Of a stretch of DNA of 64,000 nt, positions 9,981 through 19,791 are shown piece by piece. The stretch covers positions 67,052,447-67,116,446 of the forward strand of contig NC_134835.1 of the NCBI RefSeq assembly GCF_004210375.1, in the 5' to 3' direction. The notes under the pieces were generated by a model. It saw nothing but the letters and a program-made list of their open reading frames with translations, searched no databases and had not been told where the DNA came from. The translations under genes were made by a program, and so were the position numbers. Position 1 is the first letter of the stretch. Each line of letters starts with the position of its first letter. This DNA is from Tachypleus tridentatus (Eukaryota; Arthropoda; Merostomata; Xiphosura; Limulidae).

Positions 9981-12441
9981 GAATGATGCTTCTTTCCTTC
10001 CTTTACACTGGTCCCTCCAGAAATTTAATGTGGAATTCTTGATATTTATAAGTGATGTACCATATCAGAAGCTATAGTTTTCCATCACTAAACTTTAATT
10101 CTTCCACACTGAAAACCAGTTTTTCCATTTTCTGCCATAATTTAATGCAGTAATTTGGTAGAATTGAATAGAGAAAGTCAGATGCATCAAGAGTATGTGT
10201 CATACTCCTATTGGTGGAGCATTGTCACATGAAAATTTGCATGCCGGATGCAGATGAATCAAGTTCATATTGGAATACGTGAGAGCTCAAGGATTATGGC
10301 ATGTACTGTATTTGGAAACAACACTAGTGCAGTGTGTGAGAGGAGATAAATACCTCTTGGAAATACATTTTCAGTATGAGAAAATTATAAATTTGAAAAT
10401 TCTTGAAGCTGTATGAAATTATGTAATTATTGAAAAGGTCAAAAGTTGACCAAAACACAGTCAAATTGTAGGGAATATAACTGACGACATTTGGAACAAT
10501 GCAACACAAGCATGCATAGATAAACTATAGGCAGCATGTAGCAACATGAAATCAATAAGTAATGCTTTGTGCAAATTAAGGAACTCACAAAATATCAGTG
10601 CATTGTAGAACTTTTTTTTATTTTGTGTGATGTTTAATGTCATTAATAAACTTACCATCTAATTCTTATTATTCCATAACTTTTTTCATTACTGTATATG
10701 TGAATTAGCAATAATGGTGTTGAAAGGGAATTAGCAAAATAAAAGTGCTATTGCACCACTAATCACGAACCAATGACAAAAATACTACAGTATTATTAAA
10801 CAATTTTTTTTCACATATACATCTAGGGGAAGAGTATGTGAACTATAAAACCAACAACAATTAGAATGTAGAATAAAAAATACATTATTACAACCAATCC
10901 TTACAAAAAATAGTCTCTATAAAATCATATGACCTTACCTTTGTTACCATGGTAAATTCATGTTGACCTTAATTCACTTCAGAACAATGAAACAGGTCCA
11001 TTTAGCAGAAGCTTTAACAAGATATTGCAAGAAGTAGTTAACCTCAGATTAACTGAGTCTGAGATATAAGACTCAACACAAAATAATGTATTAAGAGAAC
11101 AATTGTCATTTGTGTGAAAACAAAATATTTGGTTGCTGCTATTGAACATGGGTGGTCACTTCTATTTGATGTTGTATGATAAACTGAGCAGGCTGAAGTC
11201 ATTTACTACCCTCTGTAAACTCAACATTCCTTACTTTGTAGATAAAGTTGGATTTACACAAATGACTAGTGCCACTGACATGACTGGTCATTCTCATTTA
11301 AGCGTAGTGCTTAAGCTGTATTATGAGATACTATCTCAATTGCCATTGAAGGTGCTAACCGTTTTTACAACATGCAACATTTCAGTTATCTTTTGCTTGA
11401 GTAAAACAGCTGTAATCTCAATAGGGTGACAAGGAGCAAAGCTCTGCTAAAACAACATCAATTTTATGACTTTCTTGACCATGTGTTATGTGAAAACTGC
11501 ACAGATATAAAATAAATGATAAATTAAGAATAATACTATGTCTAAATAGGAAGATAGAAATGCATAATGCACTTATGTACTAAATCTTACAGCATTGAAT
11601 ACAACTATAACAATAAGACATGATTGTAGTCTGATCCTTAAAATATATTGTATATGAAATGATAGAGATTGAACCCAGTGACATAACTGTGGTCAAAAGT
11701 TTGGAATTCAACTCGCAATTAGTAACAGTTTGAACAATTTCAGATTTATATTCAAACAATCTTGTTACTAATTGTAAAAAAAAACTTAAAAAATAATATG
11801 TATTGTTTCAAGAGATTGTAAAGAAATTTAGAATCACAGGACATTTAAATCCTAATCTTTTGCTTTTCATTCTTTTTTATGAATTTAGAAAGAACACTAT
11901 TGTTTTTATTGTGACATCAAGTAGTTTATTAAACTATAAGAGGATTTTTTTAGTTTTCTTTTGAAAATGGTACATTGTTGTGAGCCAGAAATAGAGGCAT
12001 AACTGGAAATTATTCATTAGGAAAACTGTGGAATTGTTCTTTCAATCATAGTCTGTATTCTTCTTTTACTAATATTTATAGTTATAGCTACTGTATATTT
12101 CCACAAGGTGCATTTGATTTCATCATGGGTTTATTGTTGTTGTTATTTGTAAAAGATGTTCTGTTCAATCAAATTAGTTTAACATTAAATTCTGAGTTCC
12201 ACTCTGACAAAGATAATTAAACTCTAGTGCATTTAAAAATATGAATCATTTTATAGATTATTCAAAGAAAAACAACTAGCTACATAGTAGAGACTACATA
12301 TGATATTTGAAACTTTGATTAAGTAGTCAGTTTGAAAGATAGTTAATAAATATTCTTTAGTAGGCAGCAGCATTGCATGTTTTATGTTCATGCAAAATTA
12401 CATATTTCCATATTTAATAATGTTATTTCTTTTAATGAAAG
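9981..12441. other. AT-rich non-coding; one imperfect hairpin
   Basis: No coding exon was recognised. An imperfect inverted repeat lies at 11,716-11,734 and 11,751-11,774 (arms around caattagtaaca and tgttactaattg), just after a stretch 'ctgtggtcaaaagtttgga' that resembles the terminal-repeat sequence of Tc1-type elements. A 98-codon open frame at 11,133-11,429 matches nothing that I know. Confidence 0.35.
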
Positions 12442-12548
12442 GATGAACGAAGCTATTTAATGAGGAGTACTATTATGCGTCATCTTCGTCTGCATTAATC
12501 CTGTCGTTAGGAAGAGATTTCCTTCATTGAATTATTTGGTTGAGACAG
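12442..12548 (+). pseudogene. Bestrophin-family pseudogene, exon 1 of the recognised set
   Basis: The translation from 12,442 reads DERSYLMRSTIMRHLRL. A second frame from 12,494 reads INPVVRKRFPSLNYLVETG. These match consecutive parts of bestrophins (the segment 'KDE-GRLLRRTLMRY-NLS…VLVFRS-NPVVRKRFP-L-HLVEAG'). Bestrophins are plasma-membrane calcium-activated chloride channels. About nine residues between the two parts are missing and the frame changes (12,442 is frame 1, 12,494 frame 2), so the exon is broken. A splice acceptor (aaag before 12,442) and a donor (gttggt at 12,549) are in place. The exon ends with one base of a glycine codon, compatible with the exon at 14,465. Earlier bestrophin exons were not found in the window. 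Confidence 0.72.
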
Positions 12549-12653
12549 GTTGGTGAAATCTGAGTTTTCATTTTTTTTGTAAATTTATTCACTTATAAAT
12601 AAATATAAATACTTCAACTAAAGTATCAATATGTTAAACATTCTTAAATCAAT

Positions 12654-12782
12654 GTCCCTCAATGGTACAGTGGTAGGTCTGCGAATTTACAATACTGGAA
12701 ACCAGATTTCAATGTCTGTTATGGGAACAGCACAGATCGCCCATTGTGTAGCTTTGTGCCTATCTACAAGGAAACAGACGTA
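12654..12782 (+). mobile_element. SINE family B
   Basis: A second, shorter tRNA-headed SINE type begins 'ccctcaatggtacagtggtagg' (box A-like). It has 'cgaatttacaatactgg' and a decayed box B, and ends 'cacagatcgcccattgtgtagctttgtgc' plus an A-rich tail. No TSD was recognised. It lies 106 bases downstream of the bestrophin pseudo-exon, in its intron. Confidence 0.7.
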
Positions 12783-13680
12783 ATTTAAAATGTTTAGTTT
12801 TGAAATGTAGTTATTTTTCTGGTTTTGTTAGTTATATAAATTGTCAATAGTGTGTATATATATGTATTTATTTTGTGTGGTATTCAATTATACTAATTTC
12901 TAATTAAAGCATGCTACCTGTGAACATCAGGTAAATATACTATTCTTGCATTTTTACTTATACTTTTATATGCTTGAGGAAGGTAAGGAAATTAAGCCAT
13001 GATTTACTTTTAATATTCAGAATAGAATGCATTCCTTAATATAATTTGTTGCCTCATTGTTAGCAATGTGTATTTCTTGCTATAAATTCAAGTTAATCTC
13101 ATAAAGTTCAACCAGCTGAGGAGACTTACATTAGTTCTAAATCTATATCCAAGTTAACAATGCAAGACAATCTTTATGATAAAAATAAATAATAAAAATT
13201 ATAGAAGTAATAAAAATATACATGTTAATACATTTAAATACATAGTTCATCTGCTTCATGTTTAGACTGATACAAAAAAGCATGAATTAGCAATAAAGGT
13301 TTAATTTTCAGACTTATTAGTGTCATTTGTATAACCATAGTATGATCTGTATACATGCATTCAGACCAATACTTTTGATGAAAGTAATATTAAAAACAGA
13401 TTAGAGTACTTTACTGTCTAGGAGATGTAGGTTTTTTTGGAAATGGTATGCAAAGAAATGATAGAATTAAATCTAAGAGTGAATAAGCAAGTACATAAAC
13501 ACAGGTGCAAAAGTAGACAAATTAATCATATATTTATAATCTGATTTGATATTCCACAATTTTTAGATTACCTATATATCGGTGATAATTCAAACCAAAT
13601 AAACATATTCAAGGTAGATAAATCTCTAACTCTTATACTAACTTGCACAAATCTTTGTGTCATCATTTGGAATGAATATC
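12783..13680. other. Intronic AT-rich sequence, nothing recognised
   Basis: It contains no exon or repeat that I recognise. The last 40 bases include aacttgcacaaat, which is the reverse complement of a stretch inside the following dispersed repeat. Confidence 0.5.
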
Positions 13681-13683
13681 ACA

Positions 13684-13902
13684 TCAACCCAGTGAGTACA
13701 TGACACAGACACAGAGTCAAGCAAGTATAAGAATATAGATCATGTAATGTAATATCTAACCTTTACCTAAGGTAGAATATTTGTGCAAGTTTATGATCAT
13801 CATATATCTGGTTTACATGCCACTATATGTAGAATACTTACAGAAATTGTTGGAAAAGTTTCCTGATCCTAAATAAATATATTTTCTTCACTAGTCATGA
13901 AG
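13684..13902 (+). repeat. Dispersed repeat of about 210 bp, copy 1
   Basis: It is the direct-orientation partner of 17,761-17,968. Shared landmarks in order are gtgagtacatgacacag, agagtcaagcaagtataag, acctttacctaaggtagaa, tttgtgcaagtttatgatc and cttcactagtcatgaag. There are no open reading frames. aatttgtgcaagtt also occurs inverted just upstream (about 13,641), so the family may have inverted-repeat structure. The family is unknown to me. Confidence 0.8.
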
Positions 13903-14464
13903 GGGTAAAATATGATGACACTTCTTATCATCACACTTATTAATGCATTAAGAATAAAATAAATAGTACTAATCACAGATCTTAATAAAAATGTTGAGAT
14001 TTTTCATGTATGAATAAATCTACTCACTAACATGATTAATTAAAGTCGGTAATTACAGGCAACATTTCAAACTTTGGACTTCATGCAGTGATGTGTATTA
14101 AGAGTATTGGTGTATTTTTCTGTGTGAGAGAGACTGAAACAAGACACTTTCACTTCTCGTCTTTGACGCCCATTTTAATGTTTTCAGTGAACTGGAAAAA
14201 TTAGATCGATAATTTATAAAATTATGAATTTTTTTTTATACCTGTAACTTGTAGTGCTTTTAAAAACACCATGTAGAAGTCAATTTAGTGATTTTTATTT
14301 TCAAATCTCTAAACAGAAGATTATAGTTTTCTTAATTTTATATTTTAGGTGAAATTTAAATAAATGAAAAATTATTTTGATATTCTTGTGGCCATTGATC
14401 TCAGACTAGTTGCTTGTGAAAACATATTATAATATATAACTGTTATTCTTTGTTTAAATTGAAG
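13903..14464. other. Intronic AT-rich sequence, nothing recognised
   Basis: This lies between the dispersed repeat and the next bestrophin pseudo-exon. No feature could be supported. Confidence 0.5.
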
Positions 14465-14614
14465 GTGTGCTACTTAGGAATGAAAAAGATATCGTGGAGA
14501 ATTTGAAAACATCTCACCCAAAATATGTTATGCCATTAATATGGGCTTCTAATATTTGTTTTTAGGCTAGGAAGGAGTTTACGGGATGACTTTGCATTAA
14601 CACCTCTATTTGAT
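14465..14614 (+). pseudogene. Bestrophin-family pseudogene, exon 2
   Basis: From 14,467 the frame reads VLLRNEKDIVENLKTSHPKY, then VMPLIWASNICF, then a TAG stop at 14,563-14,565 and ARKE. A frame change follows, and from 14,573 the frame reads RSLRDDFALTPLFD up to 14,614. In bestrophins these are adjacent parts of one cytosolic stretch (pattern 'E---I-----KYW-P--WA--L---ARKEGRI-DDFAL---ID'). The acceptor is ttgaag at 14,459-14,464 and the donor is gtaagt at 14,615. The exon starts with two bases that complete the glycine codon begun at 12,548, so the intron phase is conserved. One stop and one small frameshifting deletion make it inactive. Confidence 0.85.
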
Positions 14615-14678
14615 GTAAGTACTTTTAATGAACACTGTCAACTTTAGTTGATGTAAGTACATATAATGAACACTGTCA
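14611..14678 (+). repeat. Two-copy tandem repeat of 38 bp spanning the exon 2 splice donor
   Basis: tgatgtaagtac and aatgaacactgtca occur at 14,611-14,640 and again at 14,649-14,678. The duplication copies the 5' splice site, creating a second potential donor at about 14,653. Confidence 0.85.
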
Positions 14679-16248
14679 TATGTGGTTTTATACACTTATA
14701 TTAAATACTTAAAATGAACAATATTTGATCTTTAATTATGTTTCATATGTGTTTTTGTAGCATTTCATCTGGTCTAACAAATGTTGTACTTATTTTGCTA
14801 CGTATTATTATTTTTTTAATTGCTATCTTCAAAATCTGTTAGACAAAATATGCTGTTAAATTGATAAATAAAAGAATTTAAGTGTTGCATTTTTAAATAA
14901 TACCATATCTTTTAAGTAGTAAGAAATAATAATTCACTTTATTATTGATAGATGAACAGAATTATAAATTACTTGATCATAACTATGAACTCCTTCTTGA
15001 TCTTCAACATGATTTGTTTGATATTACTAAGACTTGTCCAGATCTCTAGAAAGCACATGGATTAAATATTTATGGTGTTATGCACGATTTTGCACATTAT
15101 ACTAATTAATCTGAGTAAATGTTGTTGTTTTTTTCATTTCATTACAAGTTTTTCACAAAATAAATATCTTTCAGTATTACTTCTGCAAAGCCACTTTTTT
15201 ATGCCTGGAGAAGTTAAGAAAATTAAACCATATTATCTTTTTGGTATAAAAATAATATTGTCATATTTGCCCAAATATAATGTAATCTATTTTTCTTCTA
15301 TGTACCTAAACTAGTATTATTTACAATATAATGCTGTTAGAAAATTTGAAAGTTATAATGTTTTTATTAAAACATTACTGTGAATGGTGATTTTTATTGT
15401 ATTGTTTACCTTTTAATGTTTATTACAAAATTGCTTAATTCTTGAAAGGCTTATTGTACCATTGACAACATAAACTGAGTTTGGTATTCATTGCTTAACC
15501 TGTTGACTGCCAAGTATTTCAGCTTCTAGACGAGTTATCTTGTCTACAGCACTGAACAGGTTAAAGAAATGTAACTTTATATGTAGTAATAGTGCTGTAA
15601 AATACTATGGTCTTCTTTAAAAAGAAAAAGCTGTTAATCTGCTAATTCTACTTTTTATGCGACATTTTTCTTTTGATTACCTGTTAGTACAGAAGCCAAA
15701 ATGGTGACAATTTTCATCAACAGGAAGTTATATTCCATTAAAATTTCCAAATCTTCTATGTATACTCTACCCAAAGTTTCACTGACATAACAGTATTTGA
15801 CATCAATGTTATACAACATTTTCCAGGTTTATTTACTTTTAATAAATTAATTTGTGTAAATTTTCAATAGTACTTGCAGAAAAACTTAAATCAGTTAAAT
15901 ACATTCTTATTGAACAATATTATGTATGCATTTTTTTCTGTTAAATACAGCCAGGGATTATTAAATAATTTGTGCTGTGAAAAAACATAAATAATGATGT
16001 TGCAGTTTTCGTAGTATGCTTACTTCCATCTCTTAACCAGATATTTTTCATGAAGAGGGGATTAATTTTGCATGATTTTATTTACTGTTGTGTTTTATGT
16101 TTCATAAATCATTTCTAGAAAACAATTTTAGGAGTAATTTTGAAAATTTAATGTAGCCTTTCTTTGATAATACCTTAAGTTTGATGTAAATCCATACTTT
16201 TTGTTTTGAAGATAATGTCATTTTCTCCAATTAATATTATTTTTTCTT
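14679..16248. other. Intron, AT-rich; one possible short TTAA-flanked inverted repeat
   Basis: No exon was recognised. At 15,495-15,564 there is a small element-like palindrome, listed separately. An 80-codon open frame at 15,072-15,314 has low-complexity AT-driven composition and is not supported as a gene. Confidence 0.45.
15499..15560. mobile_element. Possible minimal piggyBac-type MITE core
   Basis: Sixty-two bases are bounded by TTAA on both sides (15,495-15,498 and 15,561-15,564) with inverted ends CCTGTT…AACAGG. piggyBac transposons insert at and duplicate TTAA. The element is far shorter than any autonomous copy and the inverted match is only about 6-8 bases inside the TTAA, so it could be chance. 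Confidence 0.3.
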
Positions 16249-16260
16249 GTTAATTAGGTA

Positions 16261-16391
16261 ACCCCCTCAATGGCACAGTGGTATGTATGCAGAATTACAA
16301 TGCTATAAATCAATTTACAATACCTGTGGTGGGCAGAGCACAGATAGTGCATTGTGTAGTTTTGTACTTAACTACAAACAAAACAAATACA
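16261..16391 (+). mobile_element. SINE family B with TSD
   Basis: It begins 'accccctcaatggcacagtgg' (box A-like), has a decayed middle, and ends 'cacagatagtgcattgtgtag' and 'ttgtacttaactacaaac' with an A-rich tail. Flanking direct repeats gttaattag(g/a)ta lie at 16,249-16,260 and 16,392-16,403, one mismatch in 12. It is inserted in the bestrophin intron just upstream of exon 3. Confidence 0.8.
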
Positions 16392-16517
16392 GTTAATTAG
16401 ATAATTTGCAATTATTACTTGAATATGAACTATGTAGGTAATTCACCCAAGTACTAAATAGATTAAGTTAAAAATTTTTATTTCATTTTTATTATTTCTG
16501 ATTTACAAATTTTACAG

Positions 16518-16595
16518 GAATTATCCACTTATGGTGGCTTGTGTGAAACTACGTTCAGCTATGACTGGGTCAGTATTCTACTGGTATACACCCAG
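16518..16595 (+). pseudogene. Bestrophin-family pseudogene, exon 3
   Basis: A 78-base open exon of 26 codons reads ELSTYGGLC at its start and YDWVSILLVYTQ at its end. The bestrophin pattern here is 'ELN-FR--CG-LF-YDWISIPLVYTQ', so the match covers the whole exon. The acceptor is tttacag at 16,511-16,517 and the donor gttaga at 16,596. It is phase 0 on both sides, which fits exon 2 ending on a full codon. This piece alone has no stop or frameshift, though the proline of the normal SIPLVYTQ motif is replaced by leucine. That position lies in the region leading into the second membrane segment of the channel pore. Confidence 0.87.
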
Positions 16596-17040
16596 GTTAG
16601 AACTCGTACATGTCTCTGTTATTTAAAACAACGAAGATGTCTTTATGATATCTGGGTTAGTTTGTGTAAATTTAACAATTAGTTGTAATAAATGTTTAAT
16701 AATAAGTTAAGAAAGACATTAAGACCATTTTCATATGTACATCAGTAAGTTTATAAGTAGAGGGACTGATTAAAACTTCGAAATATTAGAAAGATACTAT
16801 ATTGTAACTTTCTTAAGCTACCATAACTTTGTTTTAATATTGTTCAACCTTTCTACAACACACACGATTTTAAACATCATAATGGTTATCTTTATTTTTT
16901 TTAAATAAAAGCGAATTTTGACTCATTCTAGTACAATACTATACTAAACAATTTAGCAAGAACTTTTATTTTTCAGTTCTATATTTTGTTGTTTGCAATT
17001 TTTTGTTTATTTTTGTATATATTTTCATTACCTCCTCTCA
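16596..17040. other. Intron, AT-rich, nothing recognised
   Basis: No recognisable continuation of the bestrophin reading (the membrane segment after VYTQ is not found here). Confidence 0.5.
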
Positions 17041-18235
17041 CATAAATAACTATTCTTGTTCACTGTTTAAGTTTAATTCTGTTCTCCATGTTCTTCTTGC
17101 CACTCCCTCTCTTACAACTCACAAGTTCTCTTGTATTTAGGGATTTAATCTTTCATTGAAGCCCTTATCACTTTGAGTTGAGCACATATGAGGTCTCTTC
17201 AGTGAGCTCTGCATGAACAATGGAAAGTTATGCAAGACCTACAGGAGGATTTTATTTTTTCTTTTCCTTTCCTTTCATTGATGGTTGTACAAGGCTTACA
17301 TGTTGTTGGGTGTTCTGCTTCCTCCTACTAGAACAGATTTGCGTATCTTCACAGACACTTCTTTTCAGGGCTAGGATACATGAGTCAATCAGCAGGAAGC
17401 TTGAGATCAGTGGTGTTGAGTCGAAAGATCTTACCATATCAATGTCCTGAAGCTTCTGGCTGTGTGTCTTGCTTTGGATCATTTTCCTCATCTTGCCAGG
17501 AATGGGCTGGTCACGATCTATTCCAACAATTCTTCAGTGATGGCTTATATCAATCAGCAAGGTAGCACCCATTCTCATTCCCAATTTGGTTCAATCTTGG
17601 ATCTCATATTTTGTATTTATATCATTGTTGTGTCATATTTCAGATGCATTCAGTCTTGTTGTAGATTGTTTTTTTCTGTTTCAACAAATTTTTCCTGTAG
17701 AATAGTCTTTTATTCTTCTTGTTTTCAAGTGGCTGTGCCTTCATTGTGAGTATTCCTCATCACCCAATGAGTACATGACACAGTCACAGAGTCAAGCAAG
17801 TATAAGAATATAGACCATGTAATGTACTATGTAACCTTTACCTAAGGTAGAATATTTGTGCAAGTTTATGATCATCATATATCTCGTTTACTATATGTAG
17901 AATACTTACACGAATTGTAGCAAAAGTATCCTGATCCTAAAGAAATATTTTCTTCACTAGTCATGAAGTACCATCTTATCTGTTTTGACTTTAGGTTCCT
18001 CATCCTCTTGTTCTGCCTGTCCGTGCAATCAATCAAGTTTGGACTGAAAAAAAGACATGTATGTTTATCCTTACATCTTTCCTCTTTACAGGGTTATTTC
18101 GATCATCCATGCCACTCCGTGTGAAACCTTCTGATTGCTTCTTACTGACCAGCCTAACCATGGTTTGATGGCTGCTCCTGCATCAATGTGCCCCTCCATT
18201 ACCTTTTGCTCTTATTTTATCCATTTTAGATCAAC
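17041..18235 (+). pseudogene. DIRS-type relic, 5' part: RNase H region
   Basis: At 17,462-17,749 the plus strand reads LVTIYSNNSSVMAYINQQG followed by STHSHS. This is the RNase H-like signature of DIRS elements ('VYSDNSTVVAYINKQGGT-S'), with the usual aspartate of YSDN replaced by asparagine. Neighbouring frames at 17,220-17,450 and 17,380-17,565 give other RT/RH-like pieces (for example PEASGCVSCFGSFSSS). Frames change several times and there are stops. The relic is interrupted at 17,761-17,968 by the dispersed repeat and at 18,236 by a LINE, and it resumes at 24,032. Confidence 0.7.
17761..17968 (+). repeat. Dispersed repeat of about 210 bp, copy 2 (inside the DIRS relic)
   Basis: This is the same sequence as 13,684-13,902 with scattered substitutions and a few small gaps (for example a shorter 'tttactatatgtag' region). 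It sits inside DIRS-derived sequence, whose GC-richer character resumes at about 17,970. Confidence 0.8.
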
Positions 18236-18675
18236 ACACCCCTCGGTGTGGATTCCTGTACGTGGTGACGGGCCCTCCCAGGGAAGGTTCTGTTTCTTCA
18301 TGTTACCTCCTCTGGGATCTAAACATCCACCCATGTGTTTGTCACGCGTGGCGACCCGTGAAGGGGAGGAGAGGATCCTGGTGGTTGAGGGGTCCAACCC
18401 TAACACACTACTTTGGCCTTGAATTCCTGTAGACTGGCGGCCTTTGGGTGGCCCCCTTGGGTTAATCGGCTGGTCTACTTGGGCTAAAGTCAACTAAGTA
18501 CCAGTGTTCGAAGTTCTAAACGGGTGTTGTGGACATTGTGTCTGATGCTGGTGTTTGGGTATAGTACTCACGAAACCCTGGCGTTGCTGCAGTGTCCTTG
18601 TTTGACATTGTAGTGCGTCCCCTCGTTGGCCTCCATGGTAGGTGGGGTCAGTGGGCACCGAAATGTTTTTTTCCT
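18236..18675 (+). promoter_or_regulatory. LINE 5' UTR / internal promoter region
   Basis: GC-rich relative to the rest of the window. It runs from the target-site duplication to the first ATG of ORF1 at 18,676. LINEs of this group carry their promoter inside the 5' UTR. No specific promoter box was identified, so the role is by analogy. Confidence 0.5.
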
Positions 18676-19789
18676 ATGGATCCTCCTAATAAAAATTTAA
18701 ATAAATTAGTGAAAAAAAACAGTCAACAGGTAAACGTCCACGTCTTGAAGACTCTGAAGGGACTGGAGGGACTTGCTGGGCTCTCCAAAGTCAGTAAAGA
18801 AGCTTCGTTCTGGAGACATATTGGTTGAAACATCCACATCTCAACACAGTGAGCTCCTCTTGAATTCAAAGACAATTGGGGATGTACCTATTGAGGTTAC
18901 CCCTCATGCTATCTTGAATTCATCACGAGGAGTTATTGTTTTGAGGGATTTGAAGAACGTTCCTGAGTCAGAGATTCTCGCTGGTTTCTCCACTCAAGGA
19001 GTTTCTGCAGTGAGGCGCATCTCCACTCGCAAAGATGGAGTTACACTGCCGATAGATATCTTCGTTTTGCAGAGTACGGCCGTACATTCCAAATCCTCTC
19101 CGATGTTTCCAATGTCAGAGGTTTGGCCACTCAAAGACGTCATGTCGTGGTTCCCTGACATGTGCTCGTTGTAGTGGTAAGGACCACGATGCCTATGAGT
19201 GTAACACGGACCCACATTGTGTCAATTGCAATGGTTCTCACCCTTCCTACTTTCATTCTTGCCCTAAATTGTTGGAGGAAAAAGAGGTGCAGCATTTGAA
19301 AACGACTCATAACATTAGTTATCGTGAGGTTCGGAAATTGCTGTCCACCACTTCATCTCGGACATATGCCGCTGCACTTCGTTCCACAACTACAATGGGA
19401 GTGCAGACAGATCTCTTTGTGCCACCAAGAGAATCGTTCTCAAATGAAAAGGCTTTTGACCTCCATGGTTAAAAAAAGTTGATGAATCAATTTTTACACC
19501 CATGTCTGTTCCTCCCATACATTCCAACAAACCCCAAGATCCACATCCTTTGGTTTCAAATACAGGCATTTCTTCAGATACATCTTTTTCTCCCACTCTA
19601 AGATGCAAAACAATCATTCGTTCGCGTCCTCAGTCACTGGAATCCCCTTCCAACAACAAAGACCTGCCCAATCGACCCAGAGCAGGATCCATGAAGGTCG
19701 ATAGACCTTCTCCGAATAAGGACAGTAAGGAAAAAAGATTTGGTCGTAAACAGAATGGTTCTCCAGCCACTTCGCCTATGCGTCATTAA
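18676..19789 (+). pseudogene. LINE ORF1 (gag-like nucleic-acid-binding protein), frameshifted
   Basis: It starts MDPPNKNLNKLVKK at 18,676. A run of eight A at about 18,712 precedes a frame change. From about 18,890 the frame reads VTPHAILNSSRGVIVLRDL, a segment typical of I-type ORF1 proteins. Three zinc knuckles follow in shifted frames: CFQCQRFGHSKTSC (about 19,100-19,140), CARCSGKDHDAYEC (about 19,162-19,203) and CVNCNGSHPSYFHSC (about 19,219-19,263). The C-terminal part contains SSRTYAAAL, another segment common in these proteins. The product would coat the LINE RNA in a ribonucleoprotein particle. The stop is the TAA at 19,787-19,789 and ORF2 begins at 19,792. Several indels and stops make it non-functional. 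Confidence 0.85.
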
Positions 19790-19791
19790 AA

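Noticed and set aside
11133..11429. 98-codon open frame
   Set aside because: No homologue, splice site or codon pattern recognised. It lies in AT-rich sequence where such frames are expected by chance.
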